NCBI RefSeq assembly: GCF_900091605.1
Contig: NZ_FMCQ01000001.1
Coordinates: 1,001,860 to 1,065,859, forward strand
Reading direction: 5' to 3'
From: Micromonospora tulbaghiae
Lineage (GTDB): Bacteria; Actinomycetota; Actinomycetes; Mycobacteriales; Micromonosporaceae
Length of the DNA stretch: 64,000 bases
Below the pieces are notes generated by a model. It worked only from the letters and a program-made list of their open reading frames with translations. It was not told the DNA's origin and made no database searches. Made by a program: the position numbers and the translations under genes. This document shows positions 38,225-46,770 of the stretch, piece after piece. Position 1 is the first letter of the stretch; every line of letters begins with the position of its first letter.

Positions 38225-40204
38225 ATGTCGAACGCGCTCCCCCAACTCGTCGCCGACCGGTACCGGCTTCTCACGCCGCTCGGTCAAGGCGGCATGGGCC
38301 GCGTCTGGAAGGCGCGGGACGAGGTGCTGCACCGGGACGTGGCCATCAAGGAACTGGTCCCGCCCCCCGGCCTCACTCCGGAGGAGCGCCGCGAGATGCG
38401 CGAGCGTTCGCTGCGTGAGGCGCGGGCGATCGCCCGCCTCAACAACGTCAACGTGGTCCGCATCTTCGACGTGCTGCGCACCGACGGCGATCCGTGGATC
38501 GTCATGGAGTACGTGGCGTCGAAGTCGTTGCAGGACACCATCGCCGAGGACGGCCCGGTGTCGGCGGCGAAGGCGGTCGAGGTCGGCCTCGGCGTGCTCA
38601 ACGCGCTGAAGGCCGCGCACAAGGCCGGCATCATGCACCGCGACGTCAAGCCCGGCAACGTGCTGCTCGGCGAGGACGGCCGCGTGGTGCTCACCGACTT
38701 CGGCCTGGCCACCATCCCCGGCGACCCCAACGTGACGCGCACCGGCATGGTGCTGGGCTCGCCCGCGTACATCTCGCCGGAGCGCGCCCGCGACGGCACT
38801 GCGGGCCCGGAGGCGGACCTCTGGTCGCTCGGCGCCACGCTCTACGCGGCGGTCGAGGGCAAGTCGCCGTACGCGCGCCCGTCGGCGATCGCCACGCTGG
38901 CCGCGCTCGCCACCGAGCCGATGCCGCCGCCGCGCAACGCCGGGCCGCTCAAGCCGGTTCTCCAGGGCCTGCTGCGCAAGGACCCGGAGGAGCGGATCAC
39001 CGCCGAGGTGGCGGAGCGCATGCTGCGCAAGGCCGCCGGCCGTCGCGCCAAGAGCATCTCGCTGCTGGACGGCGTACGCCGGCCGGGGCCGAACGGTCCG
39101 CGCGTGCCGCGCCCGCCGCTGGTGCCCGCGCCGCGCCCGGCCGACCAGGCCGAACGCGCCGCTTCCGGGGTCGCCGCGACCGGGGGTACGGCGGCAGCCG
39201 CCGACCCGACGGCGATGGTGCCGGCGCCCACCGCGGACGCCGGTCCCACCGCCAAGGTGACCCCGCCGGTCGCCGACCCGACGGCGAAGCTCGACCCGGC
39301 GCCCTCGGCCGACGAGACGCTTGTGGACGACGAGGCCCGGGTGGACGGCGCCGACCCGGCGCTGGACGAGACGCGGCTCGACGGCGAGCCGGTCACCGAC
39401 GCCCCGGCGCCGGTCAGTCCGGCCGTGACCGGCTCCGCGCCGGTCAGCCCGGCTCCGGTGCAGGAGGCGCCGTCGACCGGCCGGGCCACCGTGCTGCCGG
39501 TCGAGAAGTCCGCGCCCAACCGGCGCAACCTGCTGATCGGCGCGCTGGTCCTGCTGCTGCTCGTCGGCCTGGTGGTGGCCGTGCCGCTGCTGAACAACGG
39601 TGACGACGGCGAAGGCGGTGAACCGACGGCCGGCACCTCCGCGTCGGCGGCGGCGCCGCCCGCGCCGAGCGAGAGCGCGTCGCCGAGCGCCCCGGCGACC
39701 AGTGCGTCGGCCAGCCCCACGCCGTCGGCCAGCCCGTCGGCGTCCGGGGCCGCGTTGCCGGCCGGCTGGCGCCTCTACACCGGCCCGAACGGCTTCAAGG
39801 TGCCGATCCCGGAGAACTTCCAGGCGCGGGTCGGCGGGGACAACGTCGTGCTCTACGAGGTCGGCGGCGCGCGGCGGGTGCTGTTCATCCAGTGGACGCC
39901 GAACCCGAAGGACGACGCGTACACCGACTGGAAGGGCCAGGAGCCGTACCGCGCATCGCGTGTGCGGGGCTACAAGCTGGTCGGCATCACCAAGTGCGAC
40001 GGCTACTACCGCACCTGCGCCGACTGGGACTGGCTGGAGACGCGCAACGACGGCACCCGCTTCCACGTCCGTAACCGTGGTGTGGCGACGGCCAGCAACC
40101 GGGGCTTCGCGCTGCGCTGGGAGGTGCCCGCGAAGGACTGGGACGCCAACCTGGCCAACTGGGAGATCATCACCAAGGGCTTCGTGCCGGACCGCAAGAA
40201 CTGA
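38225..40204 (+). CDS. Transmembrane Ser/Thr protein kinase (second paralogue)
   Basis: 659 residues; kinase domain ~13-275 with glycine loop GQGGMGRVW, Lys42, HRDVKPGN (Asp140, Asn145) and DFG 158-160, so it is presumably active. The juxtamembrane linker has repeated Thr motifs (PTAMV, PTAKV, PTAKL, DETLVD, DETRLD, ~328-386). TM helix ~438-458 (LIGALVLLLLVGLVVAVPLL) and an Ala/Ser/Pro stalk come before an extracellular domain beginning near 512 (LPAGWRLYTGPNGFKVPIPE). Same domain order and similar ectodomain as the kinase at 3146-5173; no PASTA. TACGGT lies 8 nt before the ATG. Confidence 0.93.
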   Translation: MSNALPQLVADRYRLLTPLGQGGMGRVWKARDEVLHRDVAIKELVPPPGLTPEERREMRERSLREARAIARLNNVNVVRIFDVLRTDGDPWIVMEYVASKSLQDTIAEDGPVSAAKAVEVGLGVLNALKAAHKAGIMHRDVKPGNVLLGEDGRVVLTDFGLATIPGDPNVTRTGMVLGSPAYISPERARDGTAGPEADLWSLGATLYAAVEGKSPYARPSAIATLAALATEPMPPPRNAGPLKPVLQGLLRKDPEERITAEVAERMLRKAAGRRAKSISLLDGVRRPGPNGPRVPRPPLVPAPRPADQAERAASGVAATGGTAAAADPTAMVPAPTADAGPTAKVTPPVADPTAKLDPAPSADETLVDDEARVDGADPALDETRLDGEPVTDAPAPVSPAVTGSAPVSPAPVQEAPSTGRATVLPVEKSAPNRRNLLIGALVLLLLVGLVVAVPLLNNGDDGEGGEPTAGTSASAAAPPAPSESASPSAPATSASASPTPSASPSASGAALPAGWRLYTGPNGFKVPIPENFQARVGGDNVVLYEVGGARRVLFIQWTPNPKDDAYTDWKGQEPYRASRVRGYKLVGITKCDGYYRTCADWDWLETRNDGTRFHVRNRGVATASNRGFALRWEVPAKDWDANLANWEIITKGFVPDRKN

Positions 40205-40292
40205 CCGGGAATCCCGCCGGTCACGAAACTCGCTCGCATGGCTTTCCGTTGTCGGGGGTATGAATCCCTCCGACGACGGAAGGAGGCGCGAC

Positions 40293-40505
40293 ATGGGTTA
40301 CCGACGGAGGTACACCGGCCCGCGGCTGGCACTGTGGATGCTCGTTGCGCTCGGCGACGTCGTACTGCTCCTGATCAGCGCCGGCCTGTCCGCGCCGGTC
40401 GCGGTCCTCGGCGTGCTGACGCTCACGGTCGTGGGCGTCACGGCATGGCGCCTGACGCGCCGCACGTCGGTGCCCGTCCCGGCCACCGCGCGCCGCAGAG
40501 CCTGA
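40293..40505 (+). CDS. Small two-helix membrane protein
   Basis: 70 residues: basic N-terminus MGYRRRYTGPR, two hydrophobic helices (13-31 and 34-50) and a basic C-terminus. Very good ribosome site GAAGGAGG (40278-40285). No family recognised. It lies 88 bp after the kinase on the same strand and before a terminator. Confidence 0.6.
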   Translation: MGYRRRYTGPRLALWMLVALGDVVLLLISAGLSAPVAVLGVLTLTVVGVTAWRLTRRTSVPVPATARRRA

Positions 40506-40523
40506 CCCGAGTACGACGACAGC

Positions 40524-40550
40524 GGGACCGCCTCGTGAGGAGGCGGTCCC
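40524..40550. terminator. Convergent terminator
   Basis: Perfect 11-bp stem (40524-40534 with 40540-40550), 5-nt loop GTGAG, between the small membrane protein and the converging lysozyme gene. Confidence 0.8.
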
Positions 40551-40568
40551 ACCTGTGTCGCACGTACG

Positions 40569-41321
40569 TCAGGTGTTGTTGGCCAGGGCGATGAGCCGGC
40601 TGCGGTCACCGTTCCAGTAGTTGCGGTCGACGTTGCCGCTGATCCCGGAGACGGCACCGGTGCTGGTGTACTGCCAGAAGCTATAGAACGGAGCGCCGGC
40701 CGGCAGGGTGCCGGGCGAGCTGGCCCAGCGGGCGATCCACAGCGGGTGGTTGGCCCACGGGCCGCTCCAGCTGCCGGTGCACTGGTTCCACCAGCTGGTC
40801 GTGGTGTAGATGACCGCGTACCGGCCGGTGCGGGAGCGGTAGGTGTTGAGGAAGTCCTGGACCCAGTTGCGCATGCCGGTGGTGCTCAGGCCGTAGCAGT
40901 AGCCGCCGCTGTACGGGTTGCCCTCCAGGTCCAGCGCGGCGGGCAGGGTCCGGCTGTCGGCCGACCAGGCGCCGCCGTTGCTGGCCAGGTAGTTGGCCTG
41001 GGTGGAACCGGCGGAGATGTTCGGCCGGGCGAAGTGGTACGCCCCGCGGATCACCCCGGCGTTGTACGCGTTGACGTAGTTCGCGTTGAAGTTCGGGTCC
41101 TTGTAGCTCGTACCCTCGGTGGCCTTGATGAAGGCGAACTGGATGCCCGCGTTGCGCACGCTGGTCCAGTTGATGCTGCCCTGGTAGCGGGAGACGTCGA
41201 TCCCGGGGGTGGTCGCGGCGGCAGCCGGTCCGGCGGTCGCCACGAGGGCCACGGCCGCGGTGGCGGCGGCGGCCAGGCCGGCGGCGAGAAGCCGGCGTAC
41301 GGAGAGTCTGGTACGGGCCAT
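40569..41321 (-). CDS. Secreted GH25 lysozyme (muramidase)
   Basis: 250 residues: signal peptide 1-36 (cleavage near AAAATTPG) and one GH25 domain starting GIDVSRYQGSINW. The catalytic acidic pair is in LDLEGNP, with the strand motif GAYHFARP typical of Cellosyl-type muramidases. It hydrolyses the MurNAc-GlcNAc bond of peptidoglycan outside the cell. No binding domain is attached. The start ATG 41321 has GGAGG upstream. Confidence 0.94.
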   Translation of the reverse strand: MARTRLSVRRLLAAGLAAAATAAVALVATAGPAAAATTPGIDVSRYQGSINWTSVRNAGIQFAFIKATEGTSYKDPNFNANYVNAYNAGVIRGAYHFARPNISAGSTQANYLASNGGAWSADSRTLPAALDLEGNPYSGGYCYGLSTTGMRNWVQDFLNTYRSRTGRYAVIYTTTSWWNQCTGSWSGPWANHPLWIARWASSPGTLPAGAPFYSFWQYTSTGAVSGISGNVDRNYWNGDRSRLIALANNT

Positions 41322-41449
41322 GGTTGCCTCCAGAGGGACGTCCGTTGATTGATGCCCATCTTTGGAGGTTAGTGCCCTAGATCGCAATAGGACGAAAGGA
41401 AATTTTCATCGACGGTCGTCGTTCGCCCAGGTGGCGCGACAGTTGCTGA

Positions 41450-42010
41450 TCAGCGCAGGGCGCTCGGGTCCATCGCCCAGCGGAACGGCTCGGTGACACT
41501 GAGCGTCTCGCCCGCCTTGGCCACCGCGTCCTCGACGTAGTGCGCGCCGTCGAGCCGGTGCAGCCGCAGCGAGTGGCTGTCGCCGTCCTGCTCGACGAGC
41601 AGGTACCACGGGATTCGGGCGATCGCGTAGAGCTGCATCTTCAACACCCCGTCGGCGGCGGCATTGCCGGGTGCGACGATCTCGCAGATCAGTCGCACCT
41701 CGCCCGCTTCGATCACGATGCCCTCGTCGTCTGTGTCCGCGACGACGACGTCGGAGATGACCATGCGGTCGATGCCGAGCCGGACGTTCACCGCCTCGAA
41801 CACCAGCAGCCCGAGCGGTCGGGCGGCCCGACGCAGGCTGTCCACGAGGTTCCAGGACACCAGTTGGTGCCTCTTGCTCGGGGCAGGGCTCACGATCAGG
41901 CTCCCGTCGAGCAGTTCGATGCGGTCGTGGCTGTCGCCCAACGCGAGGTAGTCGGCCTCGGTCCACGGCTCGACCTGCGACCTCGGCGGCTCCCAGGGAG
42001 CTGCGCTCAC
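41450..42010 (-). CDS. Uma2-family (DUF820) putative endonuclease
   Basis: 186 residues; PD-(D/E)XK fold of the Uma2 family with DYLALGDSHDRIELLDGSLIVSP, the core Asp in ISDVVVAD and the ELICEIV-like strand VRLICEIVAPGN. The nuclease activity is assumed for the family and not proven. GTG 42010 has GGAGGTGAGG directly upstream and is preferred to ATG 42052. It lies 128 bp from the lysozyme gene on the same strand. Members are often mobile and multi-copy. Confidence 0.83.
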   Translation of the reverse strand: MSAAPWEPPRSQVEPWTEADYLALGDSHDRIELLDGSLIVSPAPSKRHQLVSWNLVDSLRRAARPLGLLVFEAVNVRLGIDRMVISDVVVADTDDEGIVIEAGEVRLICEIVAPGNAAADGVLKMQLYAIARIPWYLLVEQDGDSHSLRLHRLDGAHYVEDAVAKAGETLSVTEPFRWAMDPSALR

Positions 42011-42109
42011 CGACCTCACCTCCGCTCCGGCGCCTCGTCCGATCAGTCTCACACTCTATGAGACTCGGCCGGTCGAACGACACGGCTCGGGGCGGTAGGC
42101 TCCCCGCCC

Positions 42110-42853
42110 ATGCCCCTGATCGACGGTCTCACCACGCTCTGGGACACGCTGACCAGCGCCCAGCCGGACCCGCCGCCGCTGCTCGTGGTGGTCACCGCCG
42201 TGGTCGCGCTCGCGGTGGTCGTGGCCCGGCTGCCCTGGCGGATCGCCCGTAACGCGGTGACCATCGCGCACGAGGGCGGCCATGCGCTCGTCGCGTTGCT
42301 CACCGGCCGGCGGCTGCACGGCATCCGGCTGCACTCGGACACCTCCGGGCTGACGCTCTCCGCCGGCCGCCCTACCGGGCCGGGCATGATCCTCACGCTG
42401 CTCGCCGGGTACGTCGCGCCGTCGCTGCTCGGCCTCGGCGGCGCGTGGCTGCTGGCCGGGAACCGGATCACGCTGCTGCTGTGGCTCGCGGTGGCGCTGC
42501 TGCTGGCCATGCTGGTGATGATCCGCAACCTGTTCGGCGTGCTGTCGCTGCTGGTCACCGGCGGGGTGGTGCTCGCCGTCTCCTGGTACACCTCACCCGA
42601 GGTGCAGGCCGCGTTCGCCTGGACGTCGGTGTGGTTCCTGCTGCTCGGCGGCGTACGGCCGGTGTTCGAGCTGCACCGCCAGCGTGCCCGGGGCCGGATG
42701 CCGCAGTCCGACGCCGACCAGCTCGCCCGGATCACGCCGTTCCCGGCGCTGTTCTGGGTGGGCCTGTTCCTCGTGGTCGCCCTCGGCGCGCTGGCGACCG
42801 GCGGGTTGTTGCTCGCCGGCCCGGCCCTGGCCGACGCCGGTATCACTTTCTGA
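42110..42853 (+). CDS. M50-type membrane zinc metallopeptidase (SpoIVFB-like)
   Basis: 247 residues with about seven hydrophobic helices. The zinc motif HEGGH at 54-58 lies in the second helical segment (AHEGGHALVALLTGRR), as in the M50B site-2 protease-like group found in actinobacteria. The second usual metal-binding Asp motif is not clear, so catalytic competence is uncertain. TAGGCT at 42096-42101 lies 8 nt before the start. Possible intramembrane protease; substrate unknown. Confidence 0.8.
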   Translation: MPLIDGLTTLWDTLTSAQPDPPPLLVVVTAVVALAVVVARLPWRIARNAVTIAHEGGHALVALLTGRRLHGIRLHSDTSGLTLSAGRPTGPGMILTLLAGYVAPSLLGLGGAWLLAGNRITLLLWLAVALLLAMLVMIRNLFGVLSLLVTGGVVLAVSWYTSPEVQAAFAWTSVWFLLLGGVRPVFELHRQRARGRMPQSDADQLARITPFPALFWVGLFLVVALGALATGGLLLAGPALADAGITF

Positions 42854-43012
42854 TCCGACGCGCAGCCCTGTTTAGCTGGGGTGAGGACGAATTCCGGTCC
42901 GGCCAAGCGATCCGTACCGGCAGTTTCACCTGGCGATTTGCCGCCTCCTGAGTGGTGACTCAGCGTGATTTGTCAACTACCTGACGTTGCTGAATGAAGG
43001 AATGCGTCGATA

Positions 43013-43045
43013 GGTTCGCTTCAGGGGAGCGAACCATTTCGCTCC
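43013..43045 (+). promoter_or_regulatory. Two mutually exclusive hairpins in a 5' leader
   Basis: GGTTCGCT (43013-43020) can pair with AGCGAACC (43028-43035), while GGAGCGAA (43026-43033) can pair with TTCGCTCC (43038-43045). The shared segment 43028-43033 cannot be in both. The second hairpin ends 15 nt before the ribosome site of the secreted protein gene. Confidence 0.45.
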
Positions 43046-43073
43046 GTAACCAACATCCTGAAGGAGGATGGCT

Positions 43074-43436
43074 ATGCGAGCATCGACACGGGGGGCGCTC
43101 GGGGCGGTCGCGCTGACAGCGACCGTGCTGGTCGCGCCGATCGTCACGGCGACCTCGGCCTCGGCGCACGCCGCCTGCGGCAAGACGGTCGGCGACAAGG
43201 ACAGCAGCAACTGGCCGAAGTCGGCGAACGGGGCCAATGAGCGGAGCGGTTCCAGCACGGGGTGTGGCATCAACGGCGTCGCCTACAACACGCAGCAACT
43301 GGACTACCACTGCTACACCGTGGGCAACGACGGCTACACCTGGACCTACCTGCGGAACAACTCCACGGGCGTGCAGGGCTGGGTCCGTGACGACCTGCTG
43401 AGCGACGGCGGGAGCTACGTCTACTGCGGCTTCTGA
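43074..43436 (+). CDS. Small secreted SH3-like protein
   Basis: 120 residues: signal peptide 1-32 (cleavage after SASAHA), mature part of about 88 residues with four Cys (positions near 35, 64, 83, 118) probably in two disulfides. WTYLRNNSTGVQGWVRDDLLSDGG is the bacterial SH3-like (SH3b) pattern. It probably binds cell-wall or acts as an exported small protein; exact role unknown. ATG 43074 is chosen since AAGGAGG at 43061-43067 is 6 nt upstream, while ATG 43068 directly abuts the ribosome site. Confidence 0.75.
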   Translation: MRASTRGALGAVALTATVLVAPIVTATSASAHAACGKTVGDKDSSNWPKSANGANERSGSSTGCGINGVAYNTQQLDYHCYTVGNDGYTWTYLRNNSTGVQGWVRDDLLSDGGSYVYCGF

Positions 43437-43617
43437 CGCCGTCGACGGCGGAAGGATCCTGATCCGGACCGCTGAGCCCGGCTGACGTCCGCGGCGCGAC
43501 GGGCTCGACGGACGGTGCGCACCCGCACCGATGCCGCACAGGGATCGGCTCGTTCGTCAATGGCCATGGCCGACCCGCAGGAGCGTGGTGCTCATCACGG
43601 TGATCTGACAGCGTGAA

Positions 43618-43647
43618 GACGGCCCGCCGGTTCGCCGGCGGGCCGTC
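43618..43647. terminator. Bidirectional terminator with TTCG tetraloop
   Basis: A 13-bp perfect stem (43618-43630 with 43635-43647) is closed by a TTCG loop, an especially stable tetraloop. It stands between the secreted protein gene and the converging histidine kinase gene. Confidence 0.85.
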
Positions 43648-43666
43648 CTGTCGTCGGGCGGCCTCA

Positions 43667-45307
43667 CTACCCGTTCCGCCGGTCGGCCGGGAGCGTGATC
43701 GTCATGGTGGTGCCGACTTCGGGCCGGCTCGCGGCCGTGATGGTGCCAGAGTGGTTGGTGACGATCTGCCGGGCGATGGCGAGCCCGAGACCACTGCCTC
43801 CGGACTCCCGCCCTCGGGCGTGGTCCGCCCGCCAGAAGCGGTCGAAGAGGTGCGACAGGTCCTCCGGGCGGATGCCGGTGCCAGTGTCGGCGACGCTGAT
43901 CGAGGCGGCGTCTTCGGTGGAGCGGACGGCCAGGGTGATCGTCCCGCCCGGTCGGCTCGCCGCCGTCGCGTTGCGAATGAGGTTGCCGAGCACCTGGCGC
44001 AGCCGGTCGGGATCGCCCCGCACGTACGCCGGGCGCGGGGCGTCCACCCGCAGCGTGACACCGGCCCCCTCGGTGAGGGCGGCGTGACTGACCCGGCAGG
44101 TCTCCGCCAGTTCCGCGAGGTCGAGCCGGACCACGTGCAGCGTCATCGCCCCGGCCTCCGCCATGGCCAGGTCCTGGAGGTCGTCGACGATCCGTTGCTG
44201 GAGCAGCGCCTCCTCGTGCAACGAGGCGAGCACCTCCGGAGTGGCCGGCAGCACACCGTCCTTCAGCGCCTCCAGGTAACCGCGCAGGTTGGCCAGCGGA
44301 GTACGCAGCTCGTGGGCCACGTCGGCGACCATCCGCCGCTGGCGCTCCTCGCTCTGCTGCAGTGAGTCGGCCATCTGGTTGAAGGTGCGGCCCAGCTCGG
44401 CGAGTTCGTCGCTGCCGCGTACCCGGACCCGCTCGCCGAGTTCGCCCGCGGCCAGCCGGCGGGAGGCCCGGGTCAACGCCGCGATGGGACGCAGCACCCG
44501 GCGACTGAGCAGCAACGCGACCACCACCGCTGCGGCCGCGACCACCACCGCGGTCAGCGTGATCGAGTCCCCGGCCAGCTTCGGTGGCTCCTCGTCCCGC
44601 GCGCCGATGTAGACCTGCACCGGCTGCGGGGCGAAGGCCGTGGTCTGCGCGATGAAGACCCGCTGAAGGCACTCGGCCGAGCGCGCGGCGCCGCTGACGC
44701 ACGGCCGCAGCAGGCCCTCCATCTGTCCGCTCGTCATGGCGGGGCGGAGCTTGGTGGCCTGCTTGCGGCAGGACACCGACGCGGGCTGCTCCGGGTCGGC
44801 AGCGACGAGCACGGGCACGCCGAACAGCGGGCGTTCCGCCCGGATCTGCCCGCCAGCGGCGGCCAGGCACGACGCGTCGCGCAGCGCGCGCTGGTACTGC
44901 ACGATCGCGGTCATCATGTCCTCGGCCAGGCGCGGCACGGAGTCACCCTCCGGCAACCGGACCACGGGCCGCGGGTCCACCAGCGTCGGCGGGCCCGCGG
45001 TGTCCCGGGCGGCCCGGCCGGCCAGCAGGTCCGAGTCGGCCAGCACCGCGCCGGTCTCGGTGACCACCCGGATCCGCTCGCCGGTGCGGCCGGCGAGATC
45101 GCGTACCCGATCCTCCACGCCGTCCCAGGTGCCGAGCCCGCCGTGCCCGGCCAGCGTGGAGGTGATCAGGGCGATGTCGTCCTGACCGGCGGTGACCGAG
45201 GCGCGGAACTCGCGCGACGCCTGCCGCAGCGTGAGCCACGCGGTGGCGGACGTGGCGGTGACCGCGATGAGCATGGTCATCAGCAGCACCCGGAGCCGGA
45301 AGCTCAT
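43667..45307 (-). CDS. Sensor histidine kinase
   Basis: 546 residues: TM1 ~7-27, extracytoplasmic sensor ~28-250 with four Cys (147, 180, 203, 213), TM2 ~251-268, HAMP ~268-322, HisKA with His332 (MVADVAHELRTPLANLRG), and HATPase with N box NLIRNAT, DTGTGI and GSGLGLAIA. It partners the response regulator whose stop overlaps its start by 4 bp. The divergent efflux operon from 46166 is the probable target, as in CssRS/BaeSR-type systems controlling exporters. Confidence 0.94.
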   Translation of the reverse strand: MSFRLRVLLMTMLIAVTATSATAWLTLRQASREFRASVTAGQDDIALITSTLAGHGGLGTWDGVEDRVRDLAGRTGERIRVVTETGAVLADSDLLAGRAARDTAGPPTLVDPRPVVRLPEGDSVPRLAEDMMTAIVQYQRALRDASCLAAAGGQIRAERPLFGVPVLVAADPEQPASVSCRKQATKLRPAMTSGQMEGLLRPCVSGAARSAECLQRVFIAQTTAFAPQPVQVYIGARDEEPPKLAGDSITLTAVVVAAAAVVVALLLSRRVLRPIAALTRASRRLAAGELGERVRVRGSDELAELGRTFNQMADSLQQSEERQRRMVADVAHELRTPLANLRGYLEALKDGVLPATPEVLASLHEEALLQQRIVDDLQDLAMAEAGAMTLHVVRLDLAELAETCRVSHAALTEGAGVTLRVDAPRPAYVRGDPDRLRQVLGNLIRNATAASRPGGTITLAVRSTEDAASISVADTGTGIRPEDLSHLFDRFWRADHARGRESGGSGLGLAIARQIVTNHSGTITAASRPEVGTTMTITLPADRRNG

Positions 45308-45993
45308 CGCGGTTGCTCCGGAATGCGGTAACCCCGCCCGTAGACGGTCTGCACGTAGGCCGGCTCCGCCGGGTCGCGCTCGATCTTGCGGCGCAGGTTC
45401 ATCACGTGCGCGTCCACCGTCCGCTCCACGACGTAGCTGTCGAAGCCGAAGGCCCTGTCGAGGATCTGCGCCCGGGTGAACACGCGGCCCGGCTCGGCGG
45501 CCAGCGTCCGCAGGATGCCGAACTCCTTGGCGGTGAGCGGCACGACCCGACCGCCGACCCGCACCTCGAACCGGTCCACGTCGACGACCAGGTCACCGAC
45601 CCGGAGCACCTCCGCCTCGCTGCCGCCCCGGCCCGCGCGGCGCAGCAGCACCCGGACCCGGGCGGCCAGCTCGCGGGGACTGTAGGGCTTGGTGACGTAG
45701 TCGTCGGCGCCCAGGTCCAGGCCGAGCAGCATGTCGTCCTCGGTGCTGCGCGCGGTGAGCAGCATGATCAGGACGTCGGACTCCGCGCGCAGGATCCGGC
45801 AGACGTCCAAACCGTCGACCACCGGCATCATCACGTCCAGGATGACCAGGTCGGGCGGGTTGCCCCGGCACCGGTCGAGGGCGGCCTTGCCGTCGGCCAC
45901 CACGTGCACATGGTGGCCCTCGTGCTCCAGATAGACCCGGAGCAGCTCCGACTGTTTCCGGTCGTCCTCGGCGACCAGTATCCGCGCGACCAA
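45304..45993 (-). CDS. OmpR/PhoB-family response regulator
   Basis: 229 residues: receiver domain with acidic pocket EDD 9-11, phosphoacceptor Asp53 (VILDVMMPVVDG), conserved Thr (LLTARS) and Lys (YVTKPYSPREL), followed by an OmpR-type winged helix (VVPLTAKEFGILRTLAAEPGRVFTR...VHVMNLRRKIE in the same region). It is transcribed divergently from the lipoprotein/efflux operon, with direct repeats in the gap that suit an OmpR dimer. Confidence 0.94.
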   Translation of the reverse strand: MVARILVAEDDRKQSELLRVYLEHEGHHVHVVADGKAALDRCRGNPPDLVILDVMMPVVDGLDVCRILRAESDVLIMLLTARSTEDDMLLGLDLGADDYVTKPYSPRELAARVRVLLRRAGRGGSEAEVLRVGDLVVDVDRFEVRVGGRVVPLTAKEFGILRTLAAEPGRVFTRAQILDRAFGFDSYVVERTVDAHVMNLRRKIERDPAEPAYVQTVYGRGYRIPEQPR

Positions 45994-46090
45994 CGGTTCC
46001 CCCCGTCCGGCAGCAGAACTCCGCCATCATCACCCGTCCGCGTGGCCGCCGGGAAGCCCGCCGGACCGACCCGCACGGTGATCCCACAGC

Positions 46091-46126
46091 TTCTTGACGA
46101 GTTCTTCACAGGCCCCGTCCTAGCCT
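46091..46126 (+). promoter_or_regulatory. Tandem OmpR-type repeats and -10 before the efflux operon
   Basis: TTCTTGACGAG (46091-46101) is directly repeated as TTCTTCACAGG (46102-46112), an 11-bp period as for OmpR-family dimers, followed 8 bp later by TAGCCT (46121-46126), a plausible -10. The repeats take the place of a -35 element, fitting activation by the divergent response regulator. Confidence 0.5.
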
Positions 46127-46165
46127 GTCGACAGCTCACCCGACCGACCAGAAGGAGATGGCACC

Positions 46166-46732
46166 GTGCGGGTTCCCACAGCAATAGGTGCGGCGCTCGG
46201 CGCGGCGGCGCTGGTGCTCGTCACCGCGGGGTGCGGCGGCGACGCGAAGGAGCCGTCCGTCGCCACCGCGGGAGGCACCCCGTCGGCCGTGGCCAGCGGA
46301 GACGCCGTCACCGCCTACGTCGAGGGAGTCCGCGGATACGTGGCCTGCCTGCGGAAGGAGGGCGTCAAGGTCTCCGACCCGGACGCCAAGGGCCGGATCG
46401 AGTTCAGCGGTGACGCCCGGGCGGTCAAGGCCGACCCGAAGTTCCGTGCCGCGCAGGTGAAGTGCAACGACCTCAACCCGCCGGTCCCGCAGGGGCTGGA
46501 GGACAAGCCGGCGCTCACGCCCGAGGAGGTCGAGAAGGCCCGCGAGTACGCGCGGTGCATGCAGACCAAGGGCGCGCCCGACTTCCCCGACCCGGGACCC
46601 GACGGCTACCAGCCCGAGTCCGAGGACGGCAAGCCGCTCTGGAACTCCGGCAGCGCCGGCGCCAAGCGGGCCGCGGCGGCCTGCGGATCGATCGTCGGGG
46701 TGCCCGCCACCCCCGGTTCGGGCGTGGGCTGA
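46166..46732 (+). CDS. Lipoprotein with two Cys-paired repeats
   Basis: 188 residues from GTG with AGAAGGAG upstream. Lipobox VTAGC puts the acylated Cys at 23. The mature part contains an internal duplication: YVACLRKEGVKVSDPD...KC (Cys61, Cys100) and YARCMQTKGAPDFPDP...AAC (Cys131, Cys173), each about 40 residues between cysteines. This C-x-R...G...DPD...C type of secreted protein is frequent beside MacAB-like exporters in actinobacteria; its function is unknown. First gene of the four-gene exporter operon. Confidence 0.8.
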   Translation: MRVPTAIGAALGAAALVLVTAGCGGDAKEPSVATAGGTPSAVASGDAVTAYVEGVRGYVACLRKEGVKVSDPDAKGRIEFSGDARAVKADPKFRAAQVKCNDLNPPVPQGLEDKPALTPEEVEKAREYARCMQTKGAPDFPDPGPDGYQPESEDGKPLWNSGSAGAKRAAAACGSIVGVPATPGSGVG

Positions 46733-46770
46733 GCGGGCGCGGTCCGGCGGGTGTGGACGGAGGGGGCACG

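Noticed and set aside
37862..40294. 810-codon minus-strand frame over the second kinase
   Set aside because: Antisense shadow of the kinase gene; product has no recognisable domain.
41322..41449. ydaO (c-di-AMP) riboswitch before the GH25 lysozyme
   Set aside because: Only 128 bp separate it from the upstream gene, and the conserved riboswitch core is not visible.
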